Positions 44,340-57,011 of a stretch of 64,000 nucleotides of DNA are shown here, one piece after another; the first letter of the stretch is position 1; every line of letters begins with the position of its first letter. The position numbers and the translations under genes were made by a program. Origin of the DNA: Deroplatys truncata (Eukaryota; Arthropoda; Insecta; Mantodea; Mantidae); assembly GCA_030765065.1 (NCBI GenBank), contig CM060978.1:221545498-221609497 (forward strand), written 5' to 3'. The notes under the pieces were generated by a model. That model did not search any database and was not told the DNA's origin. It saw nothing but the letters and a program-made list of their open reading frames with translations.

Positions 44340-45243
44340 GTATAGAAAGCCAGTTTGAAGATGTATTATATTTCGACTGTTGGGGAGCCGAACTTGAAGC
44401 AGTTGCAACCGCACGTATGTTAAATGGTTTCCGGTAGCCTTCGCTCCAAGTTTAAAAAATATTAACTTTGTAATTTTTTTAGTGTTTCTTTAAATATTAT
44501 ATATTTATGTTTGCCTGGGCTGCGTCAGTATTTATTTTTAGAGACATGAATGTCTTAGCAGGGAGTGGTACGACTGAAGAATGTATGTTTATATAGTTTA
44601 AAATTTGTTTTTTACTTCAAATTTATTAATGCTTGACACGATTTAAATAACACTTCACTGATATAGAGATAGAGAGCTGAGAGATTTGTTTTGTTAATTA
44701 ATTGCACTTTTTAACACGTAAACTATTTTTGTCTCACACAAAATACGTATTAAACTTCTCGAGGACACATCTCGCGTCCGGTTAGGAACACTGTCTACAA
44801 GCAACTGACTTCTGAATTTGTAAATTTTGCTCCATTTTAGTTTCTGATTGGCTAATCCTAGTCCAATAGAATACCTTAATTTAACTAAAGCTTTTTCTGG
44901 TTGTTGATTGGCTATTTTATGAACTGTCACAAAAATTACATTATTGCTTCCAAGAATTAGCAGTAGCATTTAAACTTTCTAATTTATTATTGCCTCAAGG
45001 TTAGCTCATTGTTACCTCATTGTTAGCAACCTTTAACCTATTATTCTCACAGCGTCTACATTATTAAATTACGTAATACATTCACATAACATTATTAAAC
45101 ATGTATACAATAATATAAAATATACAAAGACTGTTACATAATTTTTATATATTATGTTATACACATATTGCTTTAAGGCAGGCTGTTATTGAATTATATA
45201 TATTCTATAATTAGACTGAAATAATTTAAGTGTTAAAAATACT
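44340..45243 (-). mobile_element. Half copy of the foldback element
   Basis: Matches about 7,830-8,762 of the copy at 6.3 kb, from GTATTATATTTCGACTGTTGG-type text (the first copy has CATTATATTTCGACTGTTGG) to ATACTGCCTCA. Lacks a segment holding the motif TTCAGGTGGCCTTTGCCCC. The left arm is missing. Confidence 0.75.
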
Positions 45244-45959
45244 GCCTCAAGCGGTAGACTATATTCGTGTTTGCTCTAATGAAACGTAGGATGTTGCGCA
45301 TAAAATACTCAGCAGAAAATAATTAAAAATAATTAGAGGAAGGCTTAAAAAAGTAAAATAAATACATAAACAGCATATGCCCAGCTTTTGAAGGCATTTT
45401 TAGTTTCGAAGTTTGGGTATGAATTTATTAAAAACGAACAAAAACCTGTTTAATTTATGCAGCTTGGATCTGGAGCAAATGTTATACGTGCTTTATCTAA
45501 TTAGCCTACTACGCAGCTTCAGAGAAGCAGTGCAGTTTATAGACTTACTGTGCTTGTTTATAGCGTTCGTTAATTAAAGCTTTCTATCTCTCTCTGTTTT
45601 ACGTCGTTTTAACTATGTAGTCATCTCGCCACGTACCTGTTAGGAAATACCTCTTGGATCGGTGTGTGGCAGATAGTTAGCGTTATAGGTCTCATTCCTG
45701 TACAATATAAGAGTATACTTGCTTCGTAACGTACCACAGAGGCCTTAGTGCTGGACAACTGTATTTCTGCTTCTGTGATGTCCAGATGTGTGTGTGTTGT
45801 CCAGTCTACACGCTTTCACTATCTGTGGATAGATGGCAGAGCATTCGTTATTATCATCTATTTTCATTTTTATTATTGTTTTGTACTTAAAGTGGCACTT
45901 TTGGTCGTGGTACTAAATATCTAATCCGACATTTACCTTGGCGACTGAGTAGAATCACC
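45244..45959. other. No gene seen
   Basis: AT-rich spacer with no recognisable feature. Confidence 0.4.
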
Positions 45960-46063
45960 AAAACAAAAAGCAATTAGATTGGCCGGCCTACGAAATTTGA
46001 ATCCGGAACCTCCCGAATGCGGGTCACAGAAGTTATCGCCTGAGCCATACCGCTCCTTAACTC
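45960..46063 (-). mobile_element. SINE B head fragment
   Basis: Minus strand ATGGCTCAGGCGATAAC, GCATTCGGGAGGT and CCGGATTCAAAT. Only the tRNA-like head is present. Confidence 0.7.
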
Positions 46064-47159
46064 ATTTTGTTGGCGCGTTTTTCATAGCTTATTATTTTCT
46101 AAATTTTGATTTAAACCATGCTATTATATCTCTCTTATAGAAAGCTAACACAGGCGCATGTTTTTTGCTAATCACCGCTGGACAGAAACACGGACAAATG
46201 TATAAACTACAGTTATATAAAGCCAAGCAATATAGGACTGGACACCTAGCAGAAGAGTATGAAGAGTATTTTAGTCAAATTTTAAATTTGATTAACCTAT
46301 TCACCTGACTAAGGCTAGAATATTTGGACAGCCTTCTAAAAATGTACGATTGTTAAACAAACCACTGCAGGTACGGTGTTGGAATTTACTTATAAGTAGG
46401 GCTCGAAGTCGAAGACCTATAAATTGCATTAAAAAGGACCCATAAAATAGTACAATATCTCAAAAATGACCTATAAATCGAAAACTGTAAAAATGTTCTG
46501 CAAATTAAAGAATATTTTAGTAACTTTAGTTTTAATTACATATTTAAATAATAAATACAAAGCTTGACATTAGACAACAACATCATTACATTAGCCAATA
46601 TTAAAGGGGATGTCAATCATCACCAAAGTTGTGAATATTTATGGTGTCTTGATATTGATTAATACATGCAAATTGCAATGAGAGATAGGTACACATAATT
46701 TATCATGCAATACCCAAATTCTGTCTTTTAAAATAGAGTTTAATATTTTTACTTAAAACACTGTATAAACCAAGCTATGTCTTCGGATTCAGAATCAGAA
46801 ATAAAACAGTAGTTAAAAAGAAGGTGAAGTTGCAGATAAAGCCGTTAAGAGTTAAAAAAGAAGGCTTAAAAGGACTACTACGCCAAAAATAGTTCATAAA
46901 CAGAAAACGCCAAAAAAGGGAAAACAATGCCCACCATTTTCTAGTCAACACTAACCTAAAATGAACATATATTATGTTGCTCAATTTCCGAGGCCTGCTT
47001 ATAAGACTTTAAAAAATATTTACTGACGCATTTTAAATTTGGCTGAAATGGATACCGAATTACTTCCAAAGGTTAGTATAATAATGCATTTCATCAGTAA
47101 TATCGCATAGTTCTGCTGAAATAAAATGAATGCAAATTTGTTGTGTTGTAGGCTGTAGG
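46064..47159. other. No gene seen
   Basis: AT-rich DNA. Weak similarity to a Lys-rich low-complexity frame on + near 46,775-46,920 is not convincing. Confidence 0.4.
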
Positions 47160-47619
47160 ATGTGTTTGTCGAAGGGGGCACCTCGCCACTGTGATCGGCT
47201 TGATCTGTTGTGGCTACACCCCAGGAGACAGGGGTGAGGTGAAGAAACCACAGGAGGTTCAGGTCCGCAGGCAATAGGCCCACAGAGACGCGCAGACGTT
47301 CCAGTTTGAACACCCGCGCACTATTACAGGCGAAGAATTCAGGGAAAAGGGCGACGAAGCGCTCACGAGGAGAAATCTTTAAGCTGCCAGCACCACAGTA
47401 CCCGGAGACATACCTGGAACGTGAAAGAGAGAGATGAAGTGAGAGGAAATGGGAGGACAGGAGAAATCGTGGTAGAAAACACCATCCCGGCATTCGCCTG
47501 GACAACCAGGGGAAGATCATGAAAAACCCCCGATCAAATTGGGTAGCTGCCGGGAATCGCACCCCGGACCTCCCAAATGCGGGCCACATACGTTGTCGCC
47601 TGAGCCATCTCGCTCGGGT
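47160..47619 (-). mobile_element. SINE B copy
   Basis: Minus strand GAGCGAGATGGCTCAGGCGA, CGCATTTGGGAGGT, GGTGCGATTCCCGG (B box) and a 400-base body. A 189-codon open frame runs through it by chance. Confidence 0.75.
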
Positions 47620-47877
47620 TGTTGTGTTGCATTCGTATGACTTTCTTTACCCACTATCTTTATTTTTAAAACAGGTTATTCTTGCAGTTACTTCACTTTA
47701 ATTGTGATAAGCGTTTGCGTAAATAGCTTCCTTACACATTTTGTATAGGTACAAAGAGGATAGCATTAGTCAAATGTTTAAAAGCATCTCGCCTAGATGC
47801 TGGTCCCGAAACTGCATGCTCTTTTCGTGGAATCGCGAGAAACAATTAATTAGTGACAGCACATAAAAACATTATGT

Positions 47878-48085
47878 ATGGTATTCACATGATCATCACC
47901 ACTCACTCTTCTACAAACTATTCTTGCAAAATCTTATTCTTTTGTCTACTTGTTAATTGAGGTAACATTTCATAACACATCGTTGTAGGTATAAGAAGAA
48001 TGCAATACGGTAAATCGACAGTGAGATTTTAAAAAAGCGGATCGCTATGTGGTGGTTTTGAAATTCCATGAATGAGTACAAGAAA
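47878..48085 (+). mobile_element. Family A fragment
   Basis: GGTATTCACATGATCATCACC-type 5' end and GTATAAGAAGAATGCAATA, as in the family A copies near 40.7-41.9 kb. Truncated. Confidence 0.5.
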
Positions 48086-48140
48086 AAAATTGAATGGGTT
48101 ACATTCTCGTGAATGTCTCTACCTACTGTCGTTTATTACT

Positions 48141-48991
48141 TTCTCTACTACGTATAGTAAGTAGGGGAAGTATTGCATTCCACCCAAAAATTCAATACCG
48201 AGATTTCACCGGAAATATATGTTTTTAGATGCACTGAATGCATATAAAGCATTTTTGGAAACATGTCCGTGTATGTGTCTGTGTGTGTGTCTGTGAACAG
48301 CATAACTCAAAAACGAACAGTCGGATAAGCACCAAACTTTGTATTTAGATTCAGTGTCTTCCAGAGATGTAACACAAAGATTTTCAAGAAAATCCCACGA
48401 CCCAATATTACCCTTTAGATGAAACATTCTTCGAAAATTTTAATTTTCTCAAAAATGGCTCTAACGATTTTGATTAAAGTATCCTATATTTAAAATACTT
48501 TCACGACAAATGATATGTATATCTTGAATTTTCTGGGAATGTTTACAAAAGTATTCTTCATTGTGAACGACTTTTGCATAAATGGTAAACCATAAGAGAT
48601 AGACAAAAGTTTACTACACAAAAAATGTAGATCGCGTTAAAATACACAATTTATGTCATACACTTTTTTTTGTTGAGTGAACCATTTTCGAGATATTGCT
48701 TGTTATTCCGTTAAATTTTCCAATACTCTTACTTTTTCTCAAATGGGAATTTGTTATTCGTTTTTTTTGTCCTGGTAATGCAAAGAAAATGGGATGCGCC
48801 ACATAGCAACCAGCTCTTAAAATATTTGACTATCGCTTAAAGCCTACCAATTCCGCTTGCATCTACAAGAAAATTAGCAATAAGATTAACATCTCGATAT
48901 CTCGATTAACATGAAGCATACGGAGAATAAGCCTGTGTAAAAATAGTTTGTACAAGAGTAGAGAAAGTCATGTGAGTGTAACACATCAGAT
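48141..48991 (-). mobile_element. Family A copy, full length
   Basis: Minus strand runs TCTGATGTGTTACACTCACA to AGTAGAGAAAGTAA. It has the subterminal inverted repeat ACTTTCTCTACT, an internal CA/GA tract and the hairpin TACTATACGTAGTA near the 3' end. Confidence 0.7.
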
Positions 48992-49553
48992 TATTTTTAT
49001 ATGTGATTCATTTTACTCGACATAAACCTTTATCTGGCCTAGAGTTTCCATGACACTGCATTTGACATACGCTGTGAGCTTTAACGAAATCTATAAATTT
49101 GCGTAGCACATTTCGTCTATCTCTGATATAAAAGTTATTCATAACGGAGAGAAGTTCACAGGCAGTTTGCAGAGAATTCAAAGATTTACATTTTATTTGT
49201 TCTACGATTATCGTGAACTCATGGTGTCTTAATCGAAATCTTTAGAACCAATTTTTGGGAAAATAAAACATAACAAAAATACTTCCATTAAAGGAAGATT
49301 TGGAGTGGGATATTTAATTGAAAATTTTTGGGTCGCATCCAGGGAAGACGCTGAACTTATACACCAAGAGTGGTGTTTAACCAACGTTTCTTTTTTGAGG
49401 TATACTGTTCAAACTCACACATACACACACATAAACACAAAGGCCTTTTTCGAAAAATGTTTTTTGTACTCGGAGGTCTCTAAACATGTATTTCCTGTAT
49501 ATCGGTATCGATTTTTTGGGGTGGAATGCATACTTCCTTTAAATTATTACAGG

Positions 49554-50216
49554 AAACCGAGCGGGATAGCACCGAGAGGTCCCGGGTTCAATCCCTGGCG
49601 ACCACCACTGGCGTAGGTATTTTTCGTGGGGTGGTTTATCTTCTACCACACTCTCCTCCCTCTCATTTCCTATATTCATCATCTTTCTTGACATCTCTTT
49701 CGAGGTTGTAGGACCGGCGACGATATTCGACGGATTGTGGCTGGACGGTGGCTATGGGTTCTCTAGAGCAGAGGTGGCGAAAACGTGACTCTCGAGTTGT
49801 TTTGACTCGCAGGCGCACGTTCCCTCTCTGCAACCGTTTGCTAGATTTTCACATGCTACAGAGTGATGCAGTGCGTGTTGCATATTTGGTGACTCGCGGA
49901 AGGAAGTCGTTTTCGCTACCCTTGCTCTAGAGGATTCTCCCCTGGCGTCGCTGTGGGAACTGCTCAGTTAGGTCTCTGCTCCGAGTGGTTTCGGTGGCTT
50001 GTGGGCAGGACAGGCCGGCGTTGGTGGCGCTCAATCTGGAAACATTGGGGTTCCCGTCTGTGCTTGCGCCCGTCGTCATCCTGATCCAGTCGCCCTACGG
50101 ATCTCGTCCCTCATTCCTTCCTCCCTCCCTCCTGGTAGAAGCACAAGGGAGCGACTGGTGTGCGTGTAGTGCTCTGCCACAGTTTCGGCGGCCCCTCCAT
50201 TCGTACCTTCACCTTT
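49554..50216 (+). mobile_element. SINE B-type insertion with 7-bp target duplication
   Basis: TTACAGG lies at both borders (49,547-49,553 and 50,217-50,223). Head AAACCGAGCGGGATAGCACC with B box GTCCCGGGTTCAATCCC; body related to the other SINE B copies. Carries a hAT miniature element inside. Confidence 0.7.
49769..49924. mobile_element. hAT-type miniature element with 8-bp target duplication
   Basis: 156 bases with inverted ends CAGAGGTGGCGAAAACG and (inverted) CAAGGGTAGCGAAAACG. CTCTAGAG flanks both sides (49,761-49,768 and 49,925-49,932), an 8-bp duplication with central TA as favoured by the Buster branch of hAT elements. CAGRGGTGGC tips are typical of hAT. Confidence 0.85.
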
Positions 50217-50240
50217 TTACAGGCAAGTAGTAGAGAAAAT

Positions 50241-50734
50241 AACAAACGACTAAATTTTAATTCTGATATGTTTGCTATGTTGCATCCTTCTATTTGTGGT
50301 AGACGATAACGTTTTTAATGAGCTTTACTCCTGCAATAAGCCAGCAGATAGTTTTATTTACTTATTTTTTGGGCTTTCCTGTTGACACACTGCACAAGAA
50401 ATCAGATTTGAGGCTTTTACTGTTCCCAGCCAGTTTCTGAAGCTAGAGTGATCCAGTCCGACACTAGCAGAAGAGTCTTAAGCTGTGATCACTTCATTTG
50501 ATGTTTATGACTCTTCCATCAACCATAATCTGTCCCTTCATTCACTTCGTGCTCAATGAAAGCTTTATGGAAGTGGATGATTTAGCTTCAAGACTGATAA
50601 CACTAGTCTGCAGGATATTGGTTTACTGAAAACTAATAAGTGATTCTAAATCACTATTTTATGCTGATTTCAGAACTGCTTTAAGTTATTTTCTATCACG
50701 TACAGTTTTTTCACAATTTCACTTCAAAAATATA
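50241..50734. other. No gene seen
   Basis: AT-rich spacer. It may include the decayed upstream part of the following pseudogene. Confidence 0.35.
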
Positions 50735-51225
50735 GAGCTATAGAGATATAAAGATATTGCTTCCGCCACTACACATAAAATTGGGCTTGATGAAGCAATT
50801 TGTAAGAGCTTTACTACAGGATGGACCCTGCTTCAGGTATATTTCCATTCCAGGTATATGGTCCTCAAATAAAGAAATTGATGAAGCATGAAGATTTTGA
50901 AAAGACAAGGAATGAGAGAGAAATAGAAGCATGGACCGCCTTCCGATCAGTTACTGAAAACTTCTTAGGCAATAACAAAGATCCTAATTACAAGGCCATT
51001 GTCGAAACAATATTGGAAAATTTCAAGAAGATGAGTTGTAACATGAGTGTAAAGGTGCATTTCCTGCATTCATATATCGATTAGTTTTCAGAAAATCTGG
51101 GACGTTATAGTGAAGAGCAGGGTGAACGTTTTCACCAAGATATTAAGGAAATGGAGAGGAGGTAACAGGGGAGATGATGGCCGACTACTGTTGGATGTTG
51201 AGGAGGGACAGTCATCTTCAAGGAT
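50735..51225 (+). pseudogene. Decayed copy of an uncharacterised multi-copy arthropod ORF family
   Basis: Reads, in changing frames, LLPPLHIKLGLMKQFV, VYGPQIKKLM, NFLGNNKDPNY, CNMSVKVHFLHSYID, ENLGRYSEEQGERFHQDI and MERR. I remember closely similar text in many predicted arthropod proteins of unknown function, often in several copies per genome, which suggests a mobile origin. The longest open piece is 87 codons (50,821-51,084). The copy has several frame breaks and is not functional. No catalytic motif is recognised. Confidence 0.55.
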
Positions 51226-51639
51226 CTGCAAGTAAGTCAAAGAAGAGAAACTTTGAAAAAAATTAAATGAAACACTTTGGTTTCTTGTTTTGTTAAAAGG
51301 TAGTAATGAAATAAATTAGGGAAATTCTTGAGAGTATTCTTAAAATGTTTCATGAATAAAAACTTACCTTGTGTGAAATGGTATTTGAATGCTTTTCTAG
51401 GCTCATTAGTAAAATTGTCAAAACATTACTTATTTTGTGTAAAAACCTGACGTGATTAAAAAAACGGAAGTTATTTCTGGAATCAGCATAAAAACTTGAT
51501 TCAAGAACACCTACTTTTTAGAAATCATCTGACAAAAAGTTTCAAAATGCAGACTAGTGTTATTATTAATGCTAAATAGATAATGTCGTTTATAGTAAAT
51601 TCAGGCGTTTTCTCTCTCTCTCTCTTATTTTATCCATCG
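51226..51639. other. No gene seen
   Basis: AT-rich, with a short CT repeat near 51,612. Confidence 0.4.
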
Positions 51640-52170
51640 TTTAGGTTAAGTATTGAACTACCCAAAAATTCGATATCGAGTTTCGTTACAAAGTCTCTAT
51701 ACTTTTTTAGGTCTTCTAAATCCATAGAGAGGACTTTTAGAAACTAACTTGTGTATATGTGTCTATAAACAACACACTTCAAAATTTGAGACAGCACGGT
51801 TTAATGGAACCAGCCATATTCACCATATTTTAATTAACCCACATAAAGCCACACATTACATTGAAAACTTAATTATTTTCCAATTTATAAAAAAACTGAT
51901 TAAACTAATATCGTATATCTGAGACAATGGCATTATAAGTGTATTTTTAGTTTTTTGATGCAGCTCTAGAAGTCTTCGTTCTCAAAGAATATTATACAAG
52001 TTTGTGCAACTGGAAAGCCATAGACGATGAACCAAACATAGTGTAAGAAATATTTAGAGCTCATGTTAAAATATAAAACGTGAGCCAAATAAGTATTTTT
52101 ATGTAATATTAGTCATTTCCGAGCCATAGTCATTGTTGTTTCTTCGTCTGAATTTTATATATATTAAGCA
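51640..52170 (-). mobile_element. Old, degenerate family A copy
   Basis: CCCAAAAATTCGATATCGAG and later text run in the family A order on the minus strand, with heavy divergence. Confidence 0.4.
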
Positions 52171-53280
52171 ATACACCTTCAAGTGCGTTTTGCCTCCTGA
52201 AATCCTACAAACCCCATGTAGGCAATATAAAACACGCATATAGGAAACAATTGGTTGTCGTATTAGCATCTTGTTACTGTGCGAAATGTGCCTTGCAATC
52301 GTTTCTGTCTACATTTATCATGATTAAGGAAACAGCTGGAGAACAAGCTAACGGTTATAATTGTAAAACATTAGTTCCCCCTCCGTTCTTTTGAGTGCAG
52401 TCCATTTCTGTACAAATCAAACAATTAAACAAGAAGATGTGCGCGTTCAGTGCAACATATATTGCATTTTATTTAACTTTTTTTAAAATTATGATTTGAA
52501 AAATAATGTTGTAATGATTATGACAATAAATACCAATGTTTCAACATATGCAAGATGCATAAACAAAGTACAACATTGAACAACAGCCAGAAGATGACTG
52601 CAGATAAAAACGTGTTTTTTTCTATTGTGTTAGTTGGGCTGATGCATGTGTGATCCTTTATCTTAAATAAATAAATAAATAATAATATTTATGTGTAGAA
52701 ATGTAAAATAATATCGTTTTCGGTCATTACTGTATGTTTTGGGAATAATTTGTTTTAATATCTTAGGAGCTAGGTGATAACTTTCCCGTAAAAGTAACTA
52801 TTTTTGTTATTGAAACGGCAACTCTAGGCCGAGCCCAAGAACTGTAATTATAGATAATTTATTAATTAACTTTTATTGATGGTAAATCGTACTATGTAAA
52901 CATCTTTTTCTCATACTGCTTGTATATTTTAAGAAGGGTGATTTAACGTTATGTATCTATTTAGGTTACTAATATTAGTAGAGTTATAAATGGTTTAATG
53001 TAAATAATTTAAGCGCTATGTTAAAATACTGTCCACGATGAAATGTTTTAGCTACAGGAATAGTGCTTTCGAAGGCAGAAAACCTAGTTTTATTACCTCT
53101 CTTCGGTCGCAGTGCCATTATTCCTACAGCGAGGGTGTAGCGCCTTTGTCCCTTTATTTGATAATTCGCCGTAACCAAGTGAGCGAGACAGATAGCCTAA
53201 CGGTAAATGTAGGAAAAGCCGCGATTTATATTAAACTTGGACCAATGAGATCTCTGGAAGTTTATTCGAAATAGTTAGAC
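52171..53280. other. No gene seen
   Basis: AT-rich. A 78-codon frame at 53,041-53,274 has no recognisable motif. Confidence 0.4.
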
Positions 53281-53690
53281 GCGTCGAGTCGCGCTAAAAA
53301 TGGACCAATAGGAAAGGAAGCAGCCCCAGAAGCCTGCGACTATAAATGGATCTGTTTGGAGCAAATTCTGGGCAGTTTATCAGACAGTTTTGTCAAGGCA
53401 GTTTTCGTAATGTGTGGTCAGGGAGAGATGCTGCAGGATGTGTGAGATATCGCGCCAAAACAGGGAATCAAGATAGTTTTAGAAACACACCTAAGATCCG
53501 CTACTCGTAAAGAGATAATAAGCAGATTTAAACTTCGTGTCATATCCGCGCCGTAGTTTAACAGCGGTGGACAGTATTTTACAGCGGCAATACCAGTTTT
53601 GTATACTACGAGTGTTAACTGAATAAAAAGAAACGGCAGTGTCATCTTTTCATAAACAAAGCACGTCTATGTCTTCCTATATCACCACCC
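53281..53690 (+). promoter_or_regulatory. Possible promoter/LTR-like segment
   Basis: TATAAATGG at 53,341 is followed by a less AT-rich stretch and AATAAAAAG at 53,621, a layout like the R-U5 part of an LTR. TG...CA ends and a duplication were not found, so this is weak. Confidence 0.2.
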
Positions 53691-54292
53691 GAGATCTACG
53701 TTTTCCTTTACCGAGGATAAGTCCATGCTCCTATATAGTTTAAGTGCAGCTAGCCGAGGATAAAGGTGAAGAGAACCAACACACGGCGAACTTCTGGAAC
53801 CAACGGGAGAAGCATCAAGGTAAGCCTAACAGCACGGATGAGGAGGTGATCGCCGCATTATACACGTTGAAGATTTAGAGAAAAAAAGCACCTAAATGGA
53901 GACGCATTTTTCGAAGTGCCCTTTGACTCTTAGGAGAAATGAATGCTTGTTGTATGAACTGTTATAATTTACATTTTCCATAATGTTGCAAATACCCATT
54001 TCCTTTTCTTTAATATGCTCAATATAATAGTTAGCTTTGTCTTACTCTAAGAAACACCAAGTAAGCAAGCTCTTTCTTTAACTAGGAGGCAAGTGTAGAT
54101 AGTTTCGATTAATATTATTGCTATTATTTTTATTAACACTATTATTATTGTTGTTTGTAATAGTAGTAGTATTATCATCAGTATTATTGACAAGTTATGT
54201 TTTTAGAATTATTATGAAAATTATTTTACACACGGAGATTAATCATCGAACTTCAATAGCCATTTTTATGGAGTAATATGACGTAGGATGAA

Positions 54293-54335
<43 letters not shown>

Positions 54336-54474
54336 TTACCAACTTAATATCCAAAAACGAAGGAGCTACGTTAGCGATGTGTAGATGATACAGCTGCCCT
54401 GTCTGTTGGTAACATACCTGAAGGAGCGGCAAATGAACTTCAGTATGCGAACAATAGAGTCATTAATTGATTTA
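53691..54474. other. No gene seen; ATT-rich tracts
   Basis: Contains an ATT-rich stretch at about 54,110-54,190 and an (AAT)n microsatellite at about 54,293-54,334. Confidence 0.6.
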
Positions 54475-55027
54475 AAAGGTGATGTATCAAGATGTATCAA
54501 AATATGATATATTAAAGATATTTACATGACAAATAAAATATATATCTTGAATTTTCTGGGGACAGCCTATGAAGTGCACTTCATTCGGATGGAGTTTTCT
54601 GTAATCTTGTATAACTGGTAAACATTATACACATACTATACAACACATGTAGATATCTTTAAAAGACACAATTTATTTCAAATAACTTTTTTGTTGGATC
54701 ATCCATTCCAGAGATATCTGTTATTAACGGTTCAGATTGTTCAATACTTTGTCATTCTTTTCAATTCCTTTCGATATTCAGTTGTTTATCGTGATTGCGC
54801 GCAAAGAGCATGGCATTTTAAGGCCAGCGTATAGCGCTCAGTTCTTAAACATTTGACTATTGCATCACAGTATCTATAACGAAATGTGATATGCAGTTCT
54901 TTTCAGAAAGGTTTATCTCAGTTAAAATGAAGTAGATAAGAAAATGAACTTTCGTAAGAATAGTTTGTTTACCCACTAATAAGCGATAGAGAGTAGAGAA
55001 GGTCACGTGAATGTAACATATCAGATT
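54475..55027 (-). mobile_element. Family A copy, truncated
   Basis: Minus strand begins TCTGATATGTTACATTCACG and ends inside the body near 54,475; the CA tract and 3' hairpin are missing. Confidence 0.55.
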
Positions 55028-55259
55028 TTTATCACTGTGGTTCATTATGTATGCTATGTAGTGAATCGTATTTCCTTGTAACAGGAATTTCTCAAAATGA
55101 AAGTGTTGTCAGTGAAAGTCGTTGTGCAGCAATCAAAGCTGGAGAAACTCCACTAACTGGAACAAATAGCTTGTAAGGCACCGCTTCGATTTAGCTTTGC
55201 CGCGATTGAGAACGGTTTTGCCTCTTAAATGTAAGAAAAGAGTAAATTCGAAAATTGTG

Positions 55260-56127
55260 ATTTTTACTTCCTTTCCCCATACAAATTAGGTAGAGAATAT
55301 ATTGCATTCCACCCAAAAATTCGATAAGATATTCCACCGGAAATACATGTTTTAAGACCCCTTCAATCCAAGAAAAGCACTTTTACTTCTCTGCTGTGTA
55401 TATTAAGTAGAAGTGTTGTATTCCAACCAAAAATTCGATACCGAGATTGCGCGGAAATACATGTTTTGAGGCCTCTGAATAAATAAAAAAAATTTTTTGC
55501 AAAAGGTTCCGTGTATGTGTCTATGTGAGTGTGTGTCTGTGTTTCTATGAACACCATAACTCAAAAACGAAACGTCGGATAAATACCAAGCTTGGTATTT
55601 AGGTCTAGTATCTATCAAAGATGCGACACGAAGATTTTCAAGAAAATTTCCCCACTCCAGACTATCCTGTACATGGAACATCTTTGGAAAATTTTGATTT
55701 TCTCAAAAATGGCTCTAATGATTTTGATTAAAAGTATCATATTTTAAGACATTTTATTACAAATGAAATGTATATCTTGAATCTACTGGGAACGTCCCCA
55801 AAAGTCGTCTTCATTCTGAATGGCTAGACAACATTTTTTCACACAAAAAATTTAGATCTCGTTAAAACACACAATTTATGTCATATAGTTTTTTGTGGAA
55901 AGAACAATTTCCGAGATATTCCTAGATATATTTGTTTCAATTTTACAATACTTATTACTTTTCCGCAAACGGGAATTTCTTATTATTTTTTTAATGTCCT
56001 GGATTAGCAAAGAATGAAATGCTCCACATAGCAACCAGCTCTTAAAAAAGTAGATGGAGAACAATCGTTTGTAAAAATAGATTGTACAAGAGTAGAGAAA
56101 GTTATGTTAGTACAATACATCACATTT
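55260..56127 (-). mobile_element. Family A copy with doubled 3' tail
   Basis: Minus strand from ATGTATTGTACTAACATAAC to the tail. The last 115-120 bases are present twice in tandem (about 55,260-55,375 and 55,378-55,490), the same unit that is expanded at 43.2 kb. Confidence 0.6.
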
Positions 56128-56872
56128 TTAGAAAAAGATCCGTTTGTATGTTTCTGTGGGTGCGTGTGTGTGTCTGTGAACAATACAACGAATCACAAAC
56201 AAAAAGCCGGATCAACACCAAACTTGGTATTTAAGTTCAGCATCTTCCAAAGATGCGACACGAATATTTTTATGAAAATTCTCCCACCCCAACTACGCTT
56301 CACATGGAAAGTTTTTCGTAATTTTTTATTTTCTAAAAAATAGCTCCAAATATTTTGATTAAAACACCATATATTAAAGATATTTACATGACAAATAAAA
56401 TGTATATCTTGAACTTTCTGGGGATAGCCTATGAAGTCCTCTTCATTCGCAAAGAATTTTGTATAATTTGGTATAATTACTAAACGTTAAGGAATAGACG
56501 GAAGCGTATTATAAAAGAAATGTAGATCTCTTTTAAACACACAAATTATTTCAAATAACAGACATTACCGGAGTATCGTTGTTTATGATTCGAGTTGTTC
56601 AATGCTCAGCCATTCTTAAGAAGTCTTGACGAATTTCAATTGTTTCTCGCGATTGCATGGAAAGAGTATGAATTTTAAGGCCAGCATATAGCGTCCAGTT
56701 CTAAAATATTTGACTATTGCTATTCCCTTTGTATCTATAACGAAATTAATAATGCAACTATTTTCGGAAAGATTAAAAATGAAGATAAATGAAAATAAAC
56801 GTATTAAGAATAACTTGTATACTCACTAATAAGATAGAGCATAGAAAAGTCATGTGAATGTAACACATCGTT
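56128..56872 (-). mobile_element. Family A copy
   Basis: Minus strand from GATGTGTTACATTCACATGAC to the CA-rich tract near 56,160-56,180. Lacks the 3' tail and abuts the previous copy. Confidence 0.6.
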
Positions 56873-57011
56873 TTTTCCCCTAATACTTGATAACCACTAG
56901 ACTAAATTTTGTCAGTGGCGCTTTTCTTCCTTCCCCCTCTCTTCTCCATGGTAAGCCTGCGTATGTATACGGTGATTCCACAAAGTATTCGACTCCGCTT
57001 GAGAGTAAATT

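Larger units (their letters stand above)
48992..50240 (+). mobile_element. Family A copy, interrupted by a SINE
   Basis: Diverged 5' half from 48,992. The internal tract CACACATACACACACATAAACAC and GTGGAATGCATACTTCC precede the SINE at 49,554; the tail GTAGTAGAGAAAAT resumes at 50,226. Confidence 0.6.

Noticed and set aside
47020-47589. 189-codon minus-strand frame as a gene
   Set aside because: It runs through a SINE B copy and shows no domain; open by chance because the SINE is GC-rich.
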